The translations under genes and the position numbers were made by a program. Below are positions 26,549-39,109 of a DNA stretch of 64,000 nucleotides, in pieces. The stretch's first letter is position 1. Each line of letters starts with the position of its first letter. Source of the DNA: Cephalopachus bancanus (Eukaryota; Chordata; Mammalia; Primates; Tarsiidae); NCBI GenBank assembly GCA_027257055.1, contig JAPVLO010000073.1, positions 2,728,001 to 2,792,000 of the forward strand, written 5' to 3'. The notes below the pieces were generated by a model. The model was not told where the DNA came from. It did not search any database and saw nothing but the letters and a program-made list of their open reading frames with translations.

Positions 26549-26738
26549 CAACTATGTTTCTTAAAGTGTACTCCCAGACTGTTAGTATCAGCATTGCCTG
26601 GGAACTTGTTAAGAATGCCAGTTCTCAGACCCATGGAAGACCCATTGAATCAGAAACTCTGAGGCACGAGGTCCAGTAATCTGTATTTAACAAGTCCTCC
26701 ATGTGTTGGTGCACACTAAAGTCTGAGAACCACTGAAT
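26549..26738 (-). repeat. MER5A (non-autonomous hAT DNA transposon)
   Basis: Ends GAGAACCACTG, the reversed CAGTGGTTCTC terminal repeat, with GAATCAGAAACTCTGAGG and GCATTGCCTGGGAACTTGTTAAGAATG inside. Confidence 0.85.
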
Positions 26739-26739
26739 T

Positions 26740-27615
26740 AGAACAAGGGTGAGATTACACACAAGAAGACCTGATAGGAAGTTATAATGTACCTGGTGAG
26801 AAACAACGAGGTTATCAGCTAAAGTACTGACTCTGGTAAATAGATTCAAGTGTTTCTGAAGGCCAGATAAGTCAGCATGGTAAGGACATCACAGCTGAGT
26901 AAGTTATCACTTCTGAGAGAGGAAGAGGAATGGTTGCTGATAGAGGACATAGTAATGACCTGCGACTTGCAAATATATCAGATAGATGGAATTAGATGGT
27001 GGGAGGAATGAGTCAAGTGAAGTCCAGTAACCAGCCACCCAAGGACTGCAGCGTCTCTTGCTCTGACTCTGTATCAATGCTGGCCATGTGAGTAAAATCA
27101 TGCCTAAGAAATATGTCCCCGAATGATATCCTTGTCTTATTTCACAAACGAAGAGAAACCTCACACTTCAGATTCATACATATATGCCAATATACCTTCC
27201 AGATATCTAAACAACTCTGAATCTAAACAATTCTTTGCCATAAAGATCAATTTATGGTAAACTCAACAGCCATTTCCCCTCTTCCTATATCAGAAAACTA
27301 ATTTTGTTCTGTGTAGCTTGGGTCCAGGGTTCAGGGTGTGAATGATGACTCGAGAAGTCACCCATAGTGACTCTGCTTCTCTTTGCCTTTGATAAGGATG
27401 AGCATGTGATTTAGTTCTAGCCAATGAAGTGGAAGGGTAGGTAAATTAACTGGGGGCTCCTGGAAAGGCTTTTCCTCCTTGTCTAGGGAGTGCAATTTTT
27501 TTTGCCACTTTTTCCTTTAGTGCGTTGGATGGTGCCATGTGGAGTGGTGCTTGAATGAAGGAACAAACCTGAGAAAGAATGGATGGCAGCATATACAGGC
27601 TGGCAGAACAGAGAT
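26740..27615. other. Nothing recognised
   Basis: No supported exon or repeat family. Confidence 0.35.
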
Positions 27616-27630
27616 TAAAATGAACTTGTT

Positions 27631-27916
27631 GCCAAAAATGGTGGTTCGCACCTGTAATCCCAGCACTTTGGGAAGCCGAGGAGGGATGATTACTTAAGCT
27701 CAGGAATTCAAGACCAGCCTGGGCAACATAGCGAGACTTCATCACAAAAAATAAAAAAATTTAGCCAGGCATGGTGGTGCGTGCATGTAGTCCCAGCTAC
27801 TTGGTGGGAGGATACTTGACCCTAGGAGTTCAAGGCTGTAGTGAGACATGATTGTGCCACTGCACTCCAGCCTGGGAACAGAGTGAGACTCCAACTCAAA
27901 AACAAACAGACACAAC
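27631..27916 (+). repeat. Alu with perfect 14-bp target duplication
   Basis: AAAATGAACTTGTT flanks at 27,617-27,630 and 27,917-27,930. Old-looking dimer with an (AAACA) tail. Confidence 0.93.
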
Positions 27917-27930
27917 AAAATGAACTTGTT

Positions 27931-30470
27931 CTGAGTCACATTTTGAGCCTGCATCTTGTCTGTAAGCCATTCTTAGTTGTGCTTTTAGTTACAGCCAAAA
28001 GCATTCCTGAATATGTGCATTTCTCTGGGCAACTACCAGGACTAACCTCAGCCTGCCTCACATCCCTGTTTAACCAGCCCTGGCATCTATATTTCTCAGC
28101 CTCACTTGGAAATCTGATACCCATTCTGCTTTGCAAACCTCTTAATCTGGCCCAACCCTTTCCTACATTCTCTAACTTTATCTCTGTACACTCTGAAATC
28201 CAACTGCTGTCAACTGAGGATTTCTTTGTATTCTCAACCTCTTCCTCTTCTTGCTCCAACTGGTTATCCCCAACATCTTTTTCTGTAGTAATTTGGAGTC
28301 CAGTTATTTTTTTCTCCTGTGTGGGCATTCCACAGTGCCGGTGGGGTGGGTGGCTTCCTTGTTCTCCACTGTTATTTCCACTGACTGCTGTTTGTTTCCT
28401 GGCAATCACAGTTCGCTGAGGTGTATGTAGTACATGGCCTCAGACTTTACCACACATTTCTGCCCTGAGTTGCCACCTTTTATTTAATTCCAGGATACTT
28501 CTCCACATTCTTTGATAACTTTAGCCACGGCATTACTCTTCTCTCCACCATTTTCCCTACTGTTATTTTTGATATCTTCAACCCATTATGTCCATCCAAC
28601 ACTTGGGCCTGTTATTTCCTTGACACTCAAATTCCACAATCTTGTTCTCCCTCCTACTCAGTTGTAACCATGGGGAGGAGGAGAAATCAACAGGATGTGG
28701 CCAGAAGGTATCTGTCTAGACTCCTAACCCTAGCTCTCCTTTGAACTATACTGTGGAGCCTTCAGAATCAGTCAATATTTATGGAGAAATCAACTCTAAT
28801 GTCCCTGTAGACAGTAATGGCTGACTCTAGTAAAGATAACTGGGTATGAGTTGTTTTTGTGATTGTTTGAAGGTCAAGGTATCTTGGGGAGAAGTATTAT
28901 GTAGGAAAAAACATCAACCTTCATAAATGTCAGCATAAAACGCCATTCAAAACAAGTATAAAAGGTTAATGGCATCTTGTTTTGAGTGTTTCAAAATACA
29001 TTATCAGACACAATAGAAATTACAGACATGCTCCTTATGAAAGAACAAAAACAATTAGCCAAACCTATTTAAATATATGAAAAAATATCCTGTGAATGAA
29101 GCCAGAATGTTTTACTTTAGGTGCTCAAAACACACCCACGTATCCCAGAACAGTGGGTCCTTTTCATACATGTGAACATTCAGTACAATCATCAAAGTCA
29201 GCACTGAACATTTAAAACAGCAGAGGTCAGGAAGGGGAAGAGATTATCCAGTAAGAAATTGTGGCAAAGTGCTTTTTTAGAGAGACATTGATGGAGTCAT
29301 ACATTTTCTAAGGAACTAAGTGAATACCCAGAAGACAAGTTCAGATATGCCAAGGCATCTCAAGACAAAGGCTGAATACTGATCTTGGGGCGTGATGTCT
29401 CTCTGGTAACTATGGTGAAGCTGGATGAGCTTAAACACTACGTGGTGGAAATTCCTTGAGAATGAATCAGTAATGAATCCTTTTCCTTTGGTGAAGTTGG
29501 GCTGAAATACTTCAAAGTCAGATTTGGAAATCTATGCTCGAAGACTTCAGTAACAGAAGTTTTAGTTAGAGTTGATTAAAGAAAAAGTTTCAGTCCCTCA
29601 TTTCCAAGAAAAAAAAAAAAAAGAAGAAAGGAAGAAGGAAGGGAGGGAGGAGAAAGCAAGTAAGATACCATACAATAAATATGAAGGTCTATACATGTTG
29701 AGAGCAACCCAGACTTCCAGAGGGAACTGGCCGTGTTAATATGCAGGCGGGTTCTGTGTCAGTTTATTCTCACTTTTCCACTCTGGAAAAGGCTAAGTTG
29801 TTCACCATTGTGGACAAAATGCTATAAAAAATATATCTGTTGCTATTTAAGACAAAGATAAAAAGATGAGCATGCATAAAGTGATTTCACAGTGATAGAT
29901 ATTTGCGATATTAGCATTTAAAATTGTATACAGAATTCAGTTACTTCTTTGGACAAGGTGACACATGTTCAAGCTCTGAAAACACCTTTTCATGGTTGGG
30001 GAAGGCACAGAGCAGAAGAAACAGGTGTGTGTATCTGCATGGACACGTGTGTGTGGAGGGCGAGGGGCATGTAAGGGGAAACACTATTGGCCAAACAAAC
30101 ATGAGCTAGAAAAGATATCAAATTATTCTGGGAATGTGTCAGAGAAAACTGCTACTCCTACTATGACAGAAATACTTCTGACTGAGGGGAAAATGTCTAC
30201 TGGTCTGCTGATGTGAGGAAGAATGAATCTACTTACTGCTTCCCATTTGCTTTCTTTCCCACAATAGGTTGCCATGAAAAAAAAATCTTTCTTTACATAT
30301 TTTTTTACATATTAAGACACTACATAGAGTTGCAACTTGAGCATAAGAGTAATGCTTGTTAGGTTCACCCGAAGAAAAAACAAAGTTTTTTCCAAACTTC
30401 AATTACAATGACTTTTCCTTTCACACAGAAAAAAAATTCTTGCATGACCAAAACCAACTTAAAAGTACTG
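27931..30470. other. Intergenic sequence downstream of TES
   Basis: 28,470-28,660 may be an L2 remnant. 29,612-29,665 is a purine-rich (GGAA)n run. Frames up to 192 codons (27,841-28,419) start inside the Alu and have no domain; I do not call them genes. Confidence 0.4.
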
Positions 30471-30471
30471 A

Positions 30472-32002
30472 TTTATTTTAAAATTTCATAAAACATATCC
30501 TTTCTCCATAATGAAAAGTGTAGTTTCTGTTCTGTCCTGTCAGAAGCAGCCTTTATTTTTGTTTGGGTACTTTTTATCCTTGGAGACATTGCCCCCTGCT
30601 GCAACATATGCTTACTTGCAAAAGCATTTTTCACTCAGAAAGAATATGAAGAAAAGATCCAATCATTATTAAAGTGAAAGAAATTTATTTTGGGTAATAA
30701 TATACATATAATTCATTCAGTTTAATGCTCATAGTGCATAGCTATGTAAGGTATACAGGAAAATATTAGAAATACTTAAGGATGGAAGTACATAAGCGAA
30801 AACATTGGAAATATCCATGAATAGGTTTAGAAGTATCATAAAACAGGGTCCATTAGAAAAGAATAAAAACCACGCAAAAAAAGCTATCTAAACTATGGCA
30901 GGCAAGTGCAATCAGTGTAAGTCCTAGTTTCTTGGGTATAAAGATTATACATGGTCTTTGGATTAAAAGCAGTATAAATGAGTGGTTTGGTTCTTATGCC
31001 CAAGTTAAAAATCACCTGTAGAAGTGTAGATATTGTTAAGCCACGTGTGATAAAACATTCAAGGCCACAGATGGAGGTCATCAACTTACAAAGAGAATAC
31101 TTAGAGGTAGAGTACATCAAAAAATAAAGAAATGCAATAAGGAAAACACCACTGTTGCCTAAACCAGGAAGTCACAAATGCATAGACATTAAAACAGCAG
31201 CTCTACAAACAACCATGCATTTCTCTTTTCTCTGTCAAAAAGAATTCACTGTGTTTCACCCAAAGATGAGTGAACCAGACGAGGCAATAAACACTGGGCC
31301 GTGGTATTAGGGCAAATTTAATTTCCTTTTCGTTTTACACACAAGGGGAAAAAGAGTACAGAACTAGAAATGCTCATCTTTCCATTCAGCCGCTTTTTTT
31401 TTTTTGAGTTGGAGTCTCACTCTGTTGCCCAGACTGGTGCAGTGGCACGCTCCTGGCCACCTGCTGGGCTCCGGCGATCCTTCCGCCTCAGACTTCCAAG
31501 TAACTGGAACTACAGGCGTGCGCTACCATGCCCGGTTGATTTTTTTGATTTATTGTAGAGATGAGGTCTCGCCAAGTTGCCCAGGCGGGTCTCGAACCCA
31601 CGGGCTCAGGCAATCCACTCACCTCAGCCTCCCAAAGCGCGGGATTACAGGCTGAGCCACCGAGCCCGGCTCAGTCGCTAACTTTTAAGTGTTTGGCACA
31701 AAGGGGAGAGGAACATGAAGTTTCATTAGACCCAAGCTTCCAACTTAAAGATTTCATATTTGGGAAGCTAAGAAAAGATAAAGTTCCATATTGTTTTAAA
31801 AATCAAAGACTTAGAGCAGGTTTTAAAAGTTGAGACAAAAAAAATTGGTAAGAAAGAAAGTAGCAAAAATAAGATACTGATCAAGATCTCCTGGTTTCCT
31901 TTACAGTTTCCTTTTGGTCTTTTATTTTTTCGATTGCATTTTACAGTAGAAATGCAGACCACTTTGGATAGCTATGGCTCAATATTACTGGGTGCCCTTC
32001 TC
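30472..32002 (-). other. TES: TES 3'UTR (end estimated)
   Basis: Unspliced, AT-rich sequence follows the stop. Possible polyadenylation signals on the minus strand (AATAAA) lie at 31,926-31,921, 30,689-30,684 and 30,477-30,472. The human 3'UTR is roughly 1.3 kb, and this copy carries about 0.28 kb of Alu, so one of the two distal signals is the better guess. The proximal signal only 80 nt after the stop could give a short form. The exact end is inferred. Confidence 0.4.
31394..31670 (-). repeat. Alu in TES 3'UTR, sense to the gene
   Basis: Full dimeric Alu of the strepsirrhine-like variant, A-tail at the low-coordinate end. A 9-bp target duplication flanks it with one mismatch (TCAGCCGCT before, TCAGTCGCT after). 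Being on the same strand as TES, its A-tail is transcribed as an A-run in the mRNA. Confidence 0.9.
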
Positions 32003-32191
32003 CTAAGACATCATCTTCTTACATTCCACTGAACAGAAAACCATCCCTTCTACCGGCATGAACTTCTGCCCAATGAGACACTTGCTGCAGCAGGAGCACA
32101 GAAAGCACTCTGTAGACGCATGCCAGCTGAAATTGTTATAGGTCACCCGCTGCACTTCTGGGTCGATGGCATTGTGGCATCCTTGACATAC
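32003..32191 (-). CDS. TES: TES exon 7, coding part (residues 360-421), LIM3 and stop
   Basis: Acceptor TTAACAG is followed by GTATGTCAAGGATGCC, encoding [20 protein letters not shown], the third LIM domain. Zinc-ligand segments [18 protein letters not shown] and FCSVEC are all present. The protein ends KKMMS with TAG at 32,005-32,003. LIM3 of testin is reported to bind the EVH1 domain of Mena, displacing the usual proline-rich ligands. The domain is intact and close to identical to human, so selection on it is likely. The exon continues into the 3'UTR at lower coordinates. Confidence 0.97.
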
Positions 32192-35100
32192 CTGTTAAGT
32201 AACAAAACAAGCAAGAGAAGAGGATGAGAGGTCAGACCGTAATGGTAACATTTTCGTCTCAGGACAAACTGTACATGTTTCTTTAGATGATAAATTAAAA
32301 CTCACAACGACATCCTTAAAAACACACAGCTGAGACTATCCTAGTAGTTAACCTTTATGGCCAACAACTATTAATGGAAGTCTATAAGCTGTGCATTGTG
32401 AGGAAGAATAGGAAAAGGCCAAACAGGTGGTTTGGTGTTTGTAAGAGATCTCAATGGTATTCAAGGCAGAAAATCTCACCACCAAGTTCTACAGCAGTGT
32501 GCTTGGCTGCAGTGTATTCTATTAGACTGCACATTTGTAATTATCAAGGCGTTTATAAGATGATTCTTTCTCACCCATTAAAACTTTGAAGTGGTAGTTT
32601 TACCAGTCCTACCTATGACACATGAGATTATTAACACCACTATTTATAGACAGTAGTAAATTAAAATCATGTTCAAAGTAATTAAGGACTCAATTAAAAA
32701 TACTGATAGTGTTTCAGAATAATGAGTTTGCACTAAAAATATAACTTGTAGTTAATTGGCTTCTACTCTGTCATAAGATCAGTCATAATTTATGTGTAAT
32801 CTAACATTGCAGAGCATTAATACAGTTCCTGTGCCATTCAGTAGTATATGTGTTATGGATCAATGTATATGTCATGTACACACAAACATATACATATGCA
32901 AACATAAATATATCCACATATACATGCACATAATTTTATTCTTAATCAAATATGTATATAAGGAAAATAAATGAATAATCTTCTGGTATTACAGCAGAAA
33001 ACAGAAAACTTATCAGTTGAGACCTTCAAAACACTGGGTAGTCCATATGCCTTCTTGTTTATACATGTTCTGAATGAATGTGACTACCTAAAGTTTTTGC
33101 TTTAAGTATTTCGTAACAAGTGAAGAAACCAACAATATTGTCCAGTATAAGATGACAGTGATTAATCTTAAGCAATCTTGGTCTCCTAATGTGACTGTCA
33201 GGAATTACAGTCATATCAGGGGGTGGGAACAGGTGGGTTGAGGAGGGTCATTGTGCCTGAGCCTCCTTACTTGAAAAGGCTTCAAAACGTGACTGCTACT
33301 CAGTAGGAAAACTGGGTTCAGCAGTGAAATGAGGCCTTGTTACACACATTCATTTCAGACCTGCAGTATACTTTTTGTATTTTTTAGAGCTACATTGCTT
33401 TTAAATCTCTTAAGTTATATCAATCTGTCTTTCCTAAAAAACAAGAGATAATTTCTTTGCATAATCAATACACTATTCCTGAATACAACAAAAATGAATG
33501 TTACAATTGCAAGCACATTCTCAATTTGTAGCTGTAACTTGCAAGCAATTGCTTTTTGTATACATTTTTATAGCTTTCTAATTAATTTAGAATGTTATCT
33601 TACAGTCTTCTATATTTTATATTAATCTTTCAGTGTTTTTATGACCAACACATAATAGTTGTACATATTTATGGAGATACTATGTGATGTTTCCATACAT
33701 GTATACATTGTATACATTTATCATTCTTTTATCATTTCTTTGTGATGAGAACATTCAATCTTCCAATATTTTTAAATTTGTTTGTATAAATATTTTAACT
33801 TATTTGTATAAAATACACTCAATGGTAAATTCCCTTGCTTTTAAACCACGACCTATCTTATTTTTCTCCGTCTTATAATAGCATTTGTGAATGTTTCTAT
33901 AATTACTTAAAACAAACATTTTCATCTGCTACAAAAACAGATAGCTACTGTTCAATTACATGTGAAATTAGGAAAAGAATTTAGGTAAAAATATAACTAA
34001 TGAACACAAATGGTATACAAAATTTAGGGTTTGTAGTTCCATAAAATTTCATTTTATTAATAATTTAATCATCATTCACCTCAAATCTGACATATAACCT
34101 CAAGTAAAATCTACTGATCTGTAATTCTTCAAAAATCGAAAAGTGGTCCAGGCTGCAGCAAGGGTCTGAAGACTGCAGAACCCTTAGGAAGATGATGCAC
34201 TTTACCACTTTCTGCCTGGCATTTGACTTTCCTGTGTTTCTTAAATCTTTACTATTTCAGAGAGATCTGATTTCCTTCAATCTTCCTTTCCTCTTCTATT
34301 TGTGTACAAGACATGAAATAGTCAATAACACGTGTTATAATGAATTCTCTGGCAGAAGGGTCCTGTGAAATCTCACAGATGTGAATTCTGAGGGTGGCTC
34401 TGGAATTCCAGTGACCATGCAGAGACAAACTAGATGCATTTCCTATTTTCCTCCTTCCAGGTATATGATATGTATTTTTTCTCATAAATGCCCTGTTTGA
34501 AGTTGAGTACTTGGGCTTCAGATGTAAAAATAGTTGTATTATCTGTCTCTTTCTTAAAAGATCTAAACAGATTAATGCCCTGAACTAGAAAATCTTCAAA
34601 ACTGTGTATCATGTAGCATGCTGCTTGGTAGTTCTCTTGCTGTTAGCTGGAAGTTGCTCAGGCAATGAATATATATGCTCGTTTTAATATTAAAGGGCAA
34701 TGGTATATCCCAATTGCAAAGGGCAATGGTATATCCCACTGACGAAGTAAACCTAAAAGAAATGATGCTCTACTATACAGCCAAATAATTTGGAAATTCC
34801 TTTATTAAAAAAAAAACCCAATCTGTGGTTATTCCCTGCCATTGATTAGATAAAATGTAACAGAGAGGCACTTACGACAGCTAAATAAAGCAGCTTCCTC
34901 TGTTTAAACCTTTATTCAATAAATATCTATTGAGCACCAAACTATGTTGTCTTGATATTGAGAACAGAACAGAAAAGGAAAAAAAAAATCCCTTCCCTCA
35001 TGGAGTTTATATTTTAGTTCTTGAGATCAAGGTCATATACCTGACACAAAAATAAACATTATGATAACCCTTCTCTGTAGAGAAACTGCTGCAACAACAT

Positions 35101-36979
35101 TCAAAACAGCAGTTTTTAGCTAAATAATATATCAGGCTACATAGTGATTTAACATCCTATTCTCCAGCTAAAAAGGTACATGGTGACCTCAAAGCAGACG
35201 AGAAGTATTAGGAACACAAGTCAGTGACTCAAACATTCTCTAAGTGCAGACACTGAAGATATGGAAATAAAAGGACAGGATCTATCCTCCAGCTGTTTAC
35301 AGTCTAATAGAGGAGACAGATGAATGATGTTACACACACATATACACACCTACCCACCCATAGGGAAACACAGAGAGCCTAGACAGAGAGAACGGTGGAG
35401 CTTGGAGCAAGGCATGGTGCCTCATACCTGCAATCCCAGTACTTTGGGAGGCCAAGGTGGGAAGATTACTTGAGCCCAGGAGTAAAGCCTGGCAACATAG
35501 AGAGACCATGTCTCTACTAAAAATAAAAATAGCTGAGTGTGGTGGTGCACACCTGTCGTCCCTGCCACTCGGCAGGCTGGGGTGGAAAGATTGCCTGAGC
35601 CCAGGAGTTCAAGGCTGCAGTGTGCTGTGATCATGTCACTGCACTCCAGCCTGGGTGACAGCATGAGACCCTGATTCAAAAAAAAAAAAAGAGTGGAGCT
35701 TGGGGGTAGAGAATCAGCAAAGACGTTCTAAAAGATATTAAACCTGAGTCTAAAGAAATAAATGTGTAGGCATAGTCAGGTAAAACAGGGAATGGGAGAA
35801 TGCATCAGAAAAACTATTCAACAAAAGACAAAGAACAGTGTATAAACTAAAATGCTGGCAAACATGTTGTGGAAATGTATGATTTGGGTTGAATAACTAA
35901 AGGAAGTAACAGGAGAAATCAGATCTATTAAACAAAGGTTTAATACTTTGCATTTTACCAAGATCATCCTCCATCATTATGGAAGGTGACTTTTGAGAAA
36001 GATGAGTGGAAGCAGGGCAGGGAAACCAAATCTGAAGCTACAAGAATAATCAAAATGATAAAAATAAAGGTCTGAAATAGAGTAGTTACTGTCAGGATCT
36101 GAGATATATTGATAAGGTAGAGTTTATAGAAAATGAATGATAATATCTGGACCAATGGATAAAGTGGCACTGACATCAAAAACTTACCACCTTATCTTCA
36201 TAGTACCATACTCCTGGAACTATATAAATATGCAATTAACTCCTTAGTCAGGAGTCTCCTTTACCTGATAGCTCAGGAGGACCTTTAACTAGACTATGTT
36301 TTCCTGTATATAAAGAAGTAAAAGTCTATCCTTCTGATATGTCTAGCTTATACACCTTACCATATATGGTCAGCTTTTTACCCTTTATCTACAATACCTA
36401 TCTCTTGGTCATTATGCAATAGCTGCTCTGTGTAAGAACAGTAGATATAAGAAATGAAAACATATACTCTCACAGTAAGAATTTGAGTGCCTAGCCTACA
36501 CAACTAAATCTAAACATGCAGGTCAAATTTTGTTAAGTCAAATCAATTCAGTGGAGTTCATGGAATAGGCACCTTATAATCTCTAGGTAGCAAAATACTA
36601 AGCCTCAGTGGATGGTCCAGTAACATGAACAGGAACCATCACATTCAAATAGACATAAAGAATAGGAACAGCCCCTAGAAACCTTTATTTAAATGAAATC
36701 TGATCTTTACCCATGAGAATAAATCAATTTCTTTCCCATTAAATTTATTTTAAGTGAGGATGTTATTAACAAGCAGCATGTATAACAATGTAAACTGCCC
36801 AGGTACAAATCTTGAAGGGGCTCACTGTCAAAGTATGTACTGTTTCTGAACTGCCTGGGTTTTAACACCCAATGGTAGGAATCACTTGTTTTCTTTCTAC
36901 TTAAGAGAAGTGCTTTATGTTTCCCATCTGTAGGAGGCTTAAAGAGCTGAGGCAACCACATCCTTAGAACGCTTCTCAC
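32192..36979 (-). other. TES: TES intron 6
   Basis: 4.8 kb, AT-rich. Holds one Alu, L2-like fragments near 35,225-35,340 and 35,700-36,180, a (TACA)-rich patch near 32,880-32,940, and a 26-bp-period duplication at 34,692-34,738. No alternative exon seen. Confidence 0.8.
35407..35691 (+). repeat. Alu in TES intron 6, antisense
   Basis: GCAAGGCATGGTGCCTCATACC start and A-tail; target duplication GTGGAGCTTGG on both sides. Confidence 0.92.
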
Positions 36980-37138
36980 CACAGCGTGATTCTTCACGTA
37001 GCAGGGCTTGCACACAGGCTTGTCATTGACCATCACATATATTTCCCCAGCTAGGATGTTGTCACAGTCAAAGCAGCAGAAGTGTTTCAGATGCCAATTC
37101 TGGTTTTCTGCCTGGGTGTACTCATTGCTGAATATCAG
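36980..37138 (-). CDS. TES: TES exon 6 (residues 307-359), LIM2
   Basis: The 159-nt, 53-codon exon runs from acceptor CTTCCTAG to donor GTGAGA. It begins [20 protein letters not shown] and ends KNHAV. It supplies the WH..HFCCFDC centre of the second LIM domain and the CKPCY ligands that close it. Asn replaces the human Ser in DCDNILAGE. The donor GTGAGA directly follows a Val codon (GTG|GTGAGA). A shift by one codon would duplicate Val, but exon 7 supplies its own Val (GTA), so the boundary is fixed. Phase 0 at both ends. Confidence 0.96.
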
Positions 37139-37530
37139 CTAGGAAGGGGATAAAAATAAGATGAATCAAGCATTTTCCTTTTTGCTACACATGACAAAGC
37201 TGGGTTCTTTAGATAAAAGGAATTTCACTCTATAAGGATATTAACATACATTCTTCGGGTTTAAAGTTTGAAAATGATAACCTAAAGCTTGAACTTATGT
37301 TATCATTTAGTTTAGCCCAAATAAATCTTTTATGTTTCTATACAGTCCTTCATTAGTTAACACAAATAACAGACATTCAGAATGAATGATATCAAAAGTT
37401 TCTTTTCTTAAACTCCTTTGCATGTATAAAAAGCAATTGCTGTTTGGTTAGTTCCTGTTGCCTTCTGGGTAAAGGGACCATATGAAGGTATTAAGAGGGC
37501 ACCTGCATGTGGGTGGTGCAAAGAACATAC

Positions 37531-37746
37531 CTCATCACAGCCAGCACATCGGGGTTTCTCACTGTCACAATAATGTCTGCCACAGTATAGCTTCTCATTC
37601 TTCCAGAAATAAATCATGTCAACCAGGAGCTCATGGCAGATGCTGCAGACAAAACAAGCTGGGTGCCACAGTTTATCATAGCCAGCTCTTTCAGCATAGA
37701 TGGCTGGGTCGCCTTCCTTCATACTCAGTTTGCAGCAATAGCAGGA
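37531..37746 (-). CDS. TES: TES exon 5 (residues 235-306), LIM1
   Basis: The 216-nt, 72-codon exon runs from acceptor CCTTTCAG to donor GTATGT. It encodes [20 protein letters not shown] through to PRCAGCDE. It holds the whole first LIM zinc-binding domain: the early CxxC ligands, the [11 protein letters not shown] segment that links the two zinc fingers, and the CGRHYC ligands; the last residues begin LIM2 (CAGC). LIM1 of testin is a zyxin-binding surface in the literature on the family. One visible difference from human is Ile for Thr in CSICHELL, next to a zinc-ligand cysteine but not a ligand itself. Phase 0 at both ends. Confidence 0.97.
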
Positions 37747-38314
37747 CTGAAAGGGAAGCCACCCAAAACAATCTAGTCATCAGAAGACTGCCATTTCTTA
37801 TCACTGGCTTCAGGAGAAATTCAGAGAAACAGTTTTCAAGGAAATTATTTCTACTGAAATCACTAATTTGTTCAAGTAGATAATAAAGTATTAATACCAC
37901 TGTGAAATGGAATCTTTTAACTTTCTTTAGGCTGCTCAAACCCACTTCATTTACCCTATGTATAATAGGACATTGTTTCCAAAATAAAGTCACTTATGAA
38001 AAAAGGCTAATCACAATTTTCACCTCAATTTTAAGTAGTTTCCCTAAAAAATAATTACCTTAGAGCTTATTAGTACTCTTTTTTCAGGATTAAGCCTTAT
38101 TGGTTGATGTGCTAATTGGATCTAACAGAAATATATTATAGTAAGCTTAATTCTTATGTTTGTTCATCTGTATCATAATTGTCTTCTATCTTTGAGTAAT
38201 TAGCAAAATACTTTAATTTCCCTCTCTAGAAGAAACTTTTCTTAAAAAAAAATGTATCTATTGACATAAATTGAAGTCTGAATTTTTTTTAAGGCATGGT
38301 CGGCCTTGTTTTAT

Positions 38315-38400
38315 TTATTTTTTTTAAGTGAGAAAGTAGGATTTATTGAGAGGACAGAGAAGTTCCCACAGTGGGAGGGGACCTGAAGGGGTTGCCCTAA
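38315..38400 (-). repeat. Possible retroposed mRNA 3' end
   Basis: On the minus strand GGGCAACCCCTTCAGGTCCC... runs to AATAAA (38,350-38,345), about 16 nt later an A-run of eight. This is the layout of a truncated processed copy. Parent gene not identified. Confidence 0.35.
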
Positions 38401-38629
38401 GTCTGAATTTTAAGCATGTTCTCACAAGCAAAACTGAATTAACCTGAGTATATATTATTCTTATGTATGGGAAAAGATAAGCAATTAATCCCAAAATTAT
38501 GTTTAGAAACAAGTTCTAGATTAGTATGTTGTCTTTGAGCAGCACATCAATGACAACCACTATCTACACCTAAAACTTATATAATAATCCTTGATAACAC
38601 ATAAACAGAAAATTGGCTTTAGACAAGTT

Positions 38630-38928
38630 TTATTTTTTATTTTTATTTTTTAGTTGGAGACTCACTCGGTCACCCAGACTGGAGTGCACTGGCTGCTCCC
38701 GGCCACTGCAGCCTCGACCTGCTGGGCTCCGGCGATACTTCTGCCTCAGCCTTCCAAGTAGCTGGAACTATAGGTGCGCGCTACCACACCCGGCTAATTT
38801 TTATTTATTGTAGAGATGAGGTCTCACCAAGTTGCCTGGGCGGGTCTCGAACCCACGGGCTCAGGCAATCCACTCACCTTGGCCTCCCAAAGCGCTGGGA
38901 TTACAGTCTGAGCCACCGAGCCCGGCCT
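38630..38928 (-). repeat. Alu in TES intron 4, sense
   Basis: Strepsirrhine variant dimer; AGACAAGTTTTA duplicated on both sides. Confidence 0.93.
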
Positions 38929-39109
38929 TCAGACAAGTTTTAAACAGGATGACTCTCTCATGCAAGTCTAAACTGAATTTTAATTCAATTTATTTCCCGT
39001 ACCTATTCCCTTTGGGAAACAGATAAGTGACACCAAAAAACAGTTCAAAGAAAGGGAAAGTACCTGTAAAGTACACATATTGGGTCATCAGTGTGACCAC
39101 TCTACTTAC

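Larger units (their letters stand above)
37747..39109 (-). other. TES: TES intron 4
   Basis: 1.36 kb with one Alu and a short retroposed-looking fragment; otherwise AT-rich and unassigned. Confidence 0.85.

Noticed and set aside
27841..28419. 192-codon plus frame and 157-codon minus frame
   Set aside because: The plus frame begins in an Alu; neither shows a domain, splice context or homology I can name.
37482..37883. 133-codon plus frame across TES exon 5
   Set aside because: Shadow of the real exon on the opposite strand.
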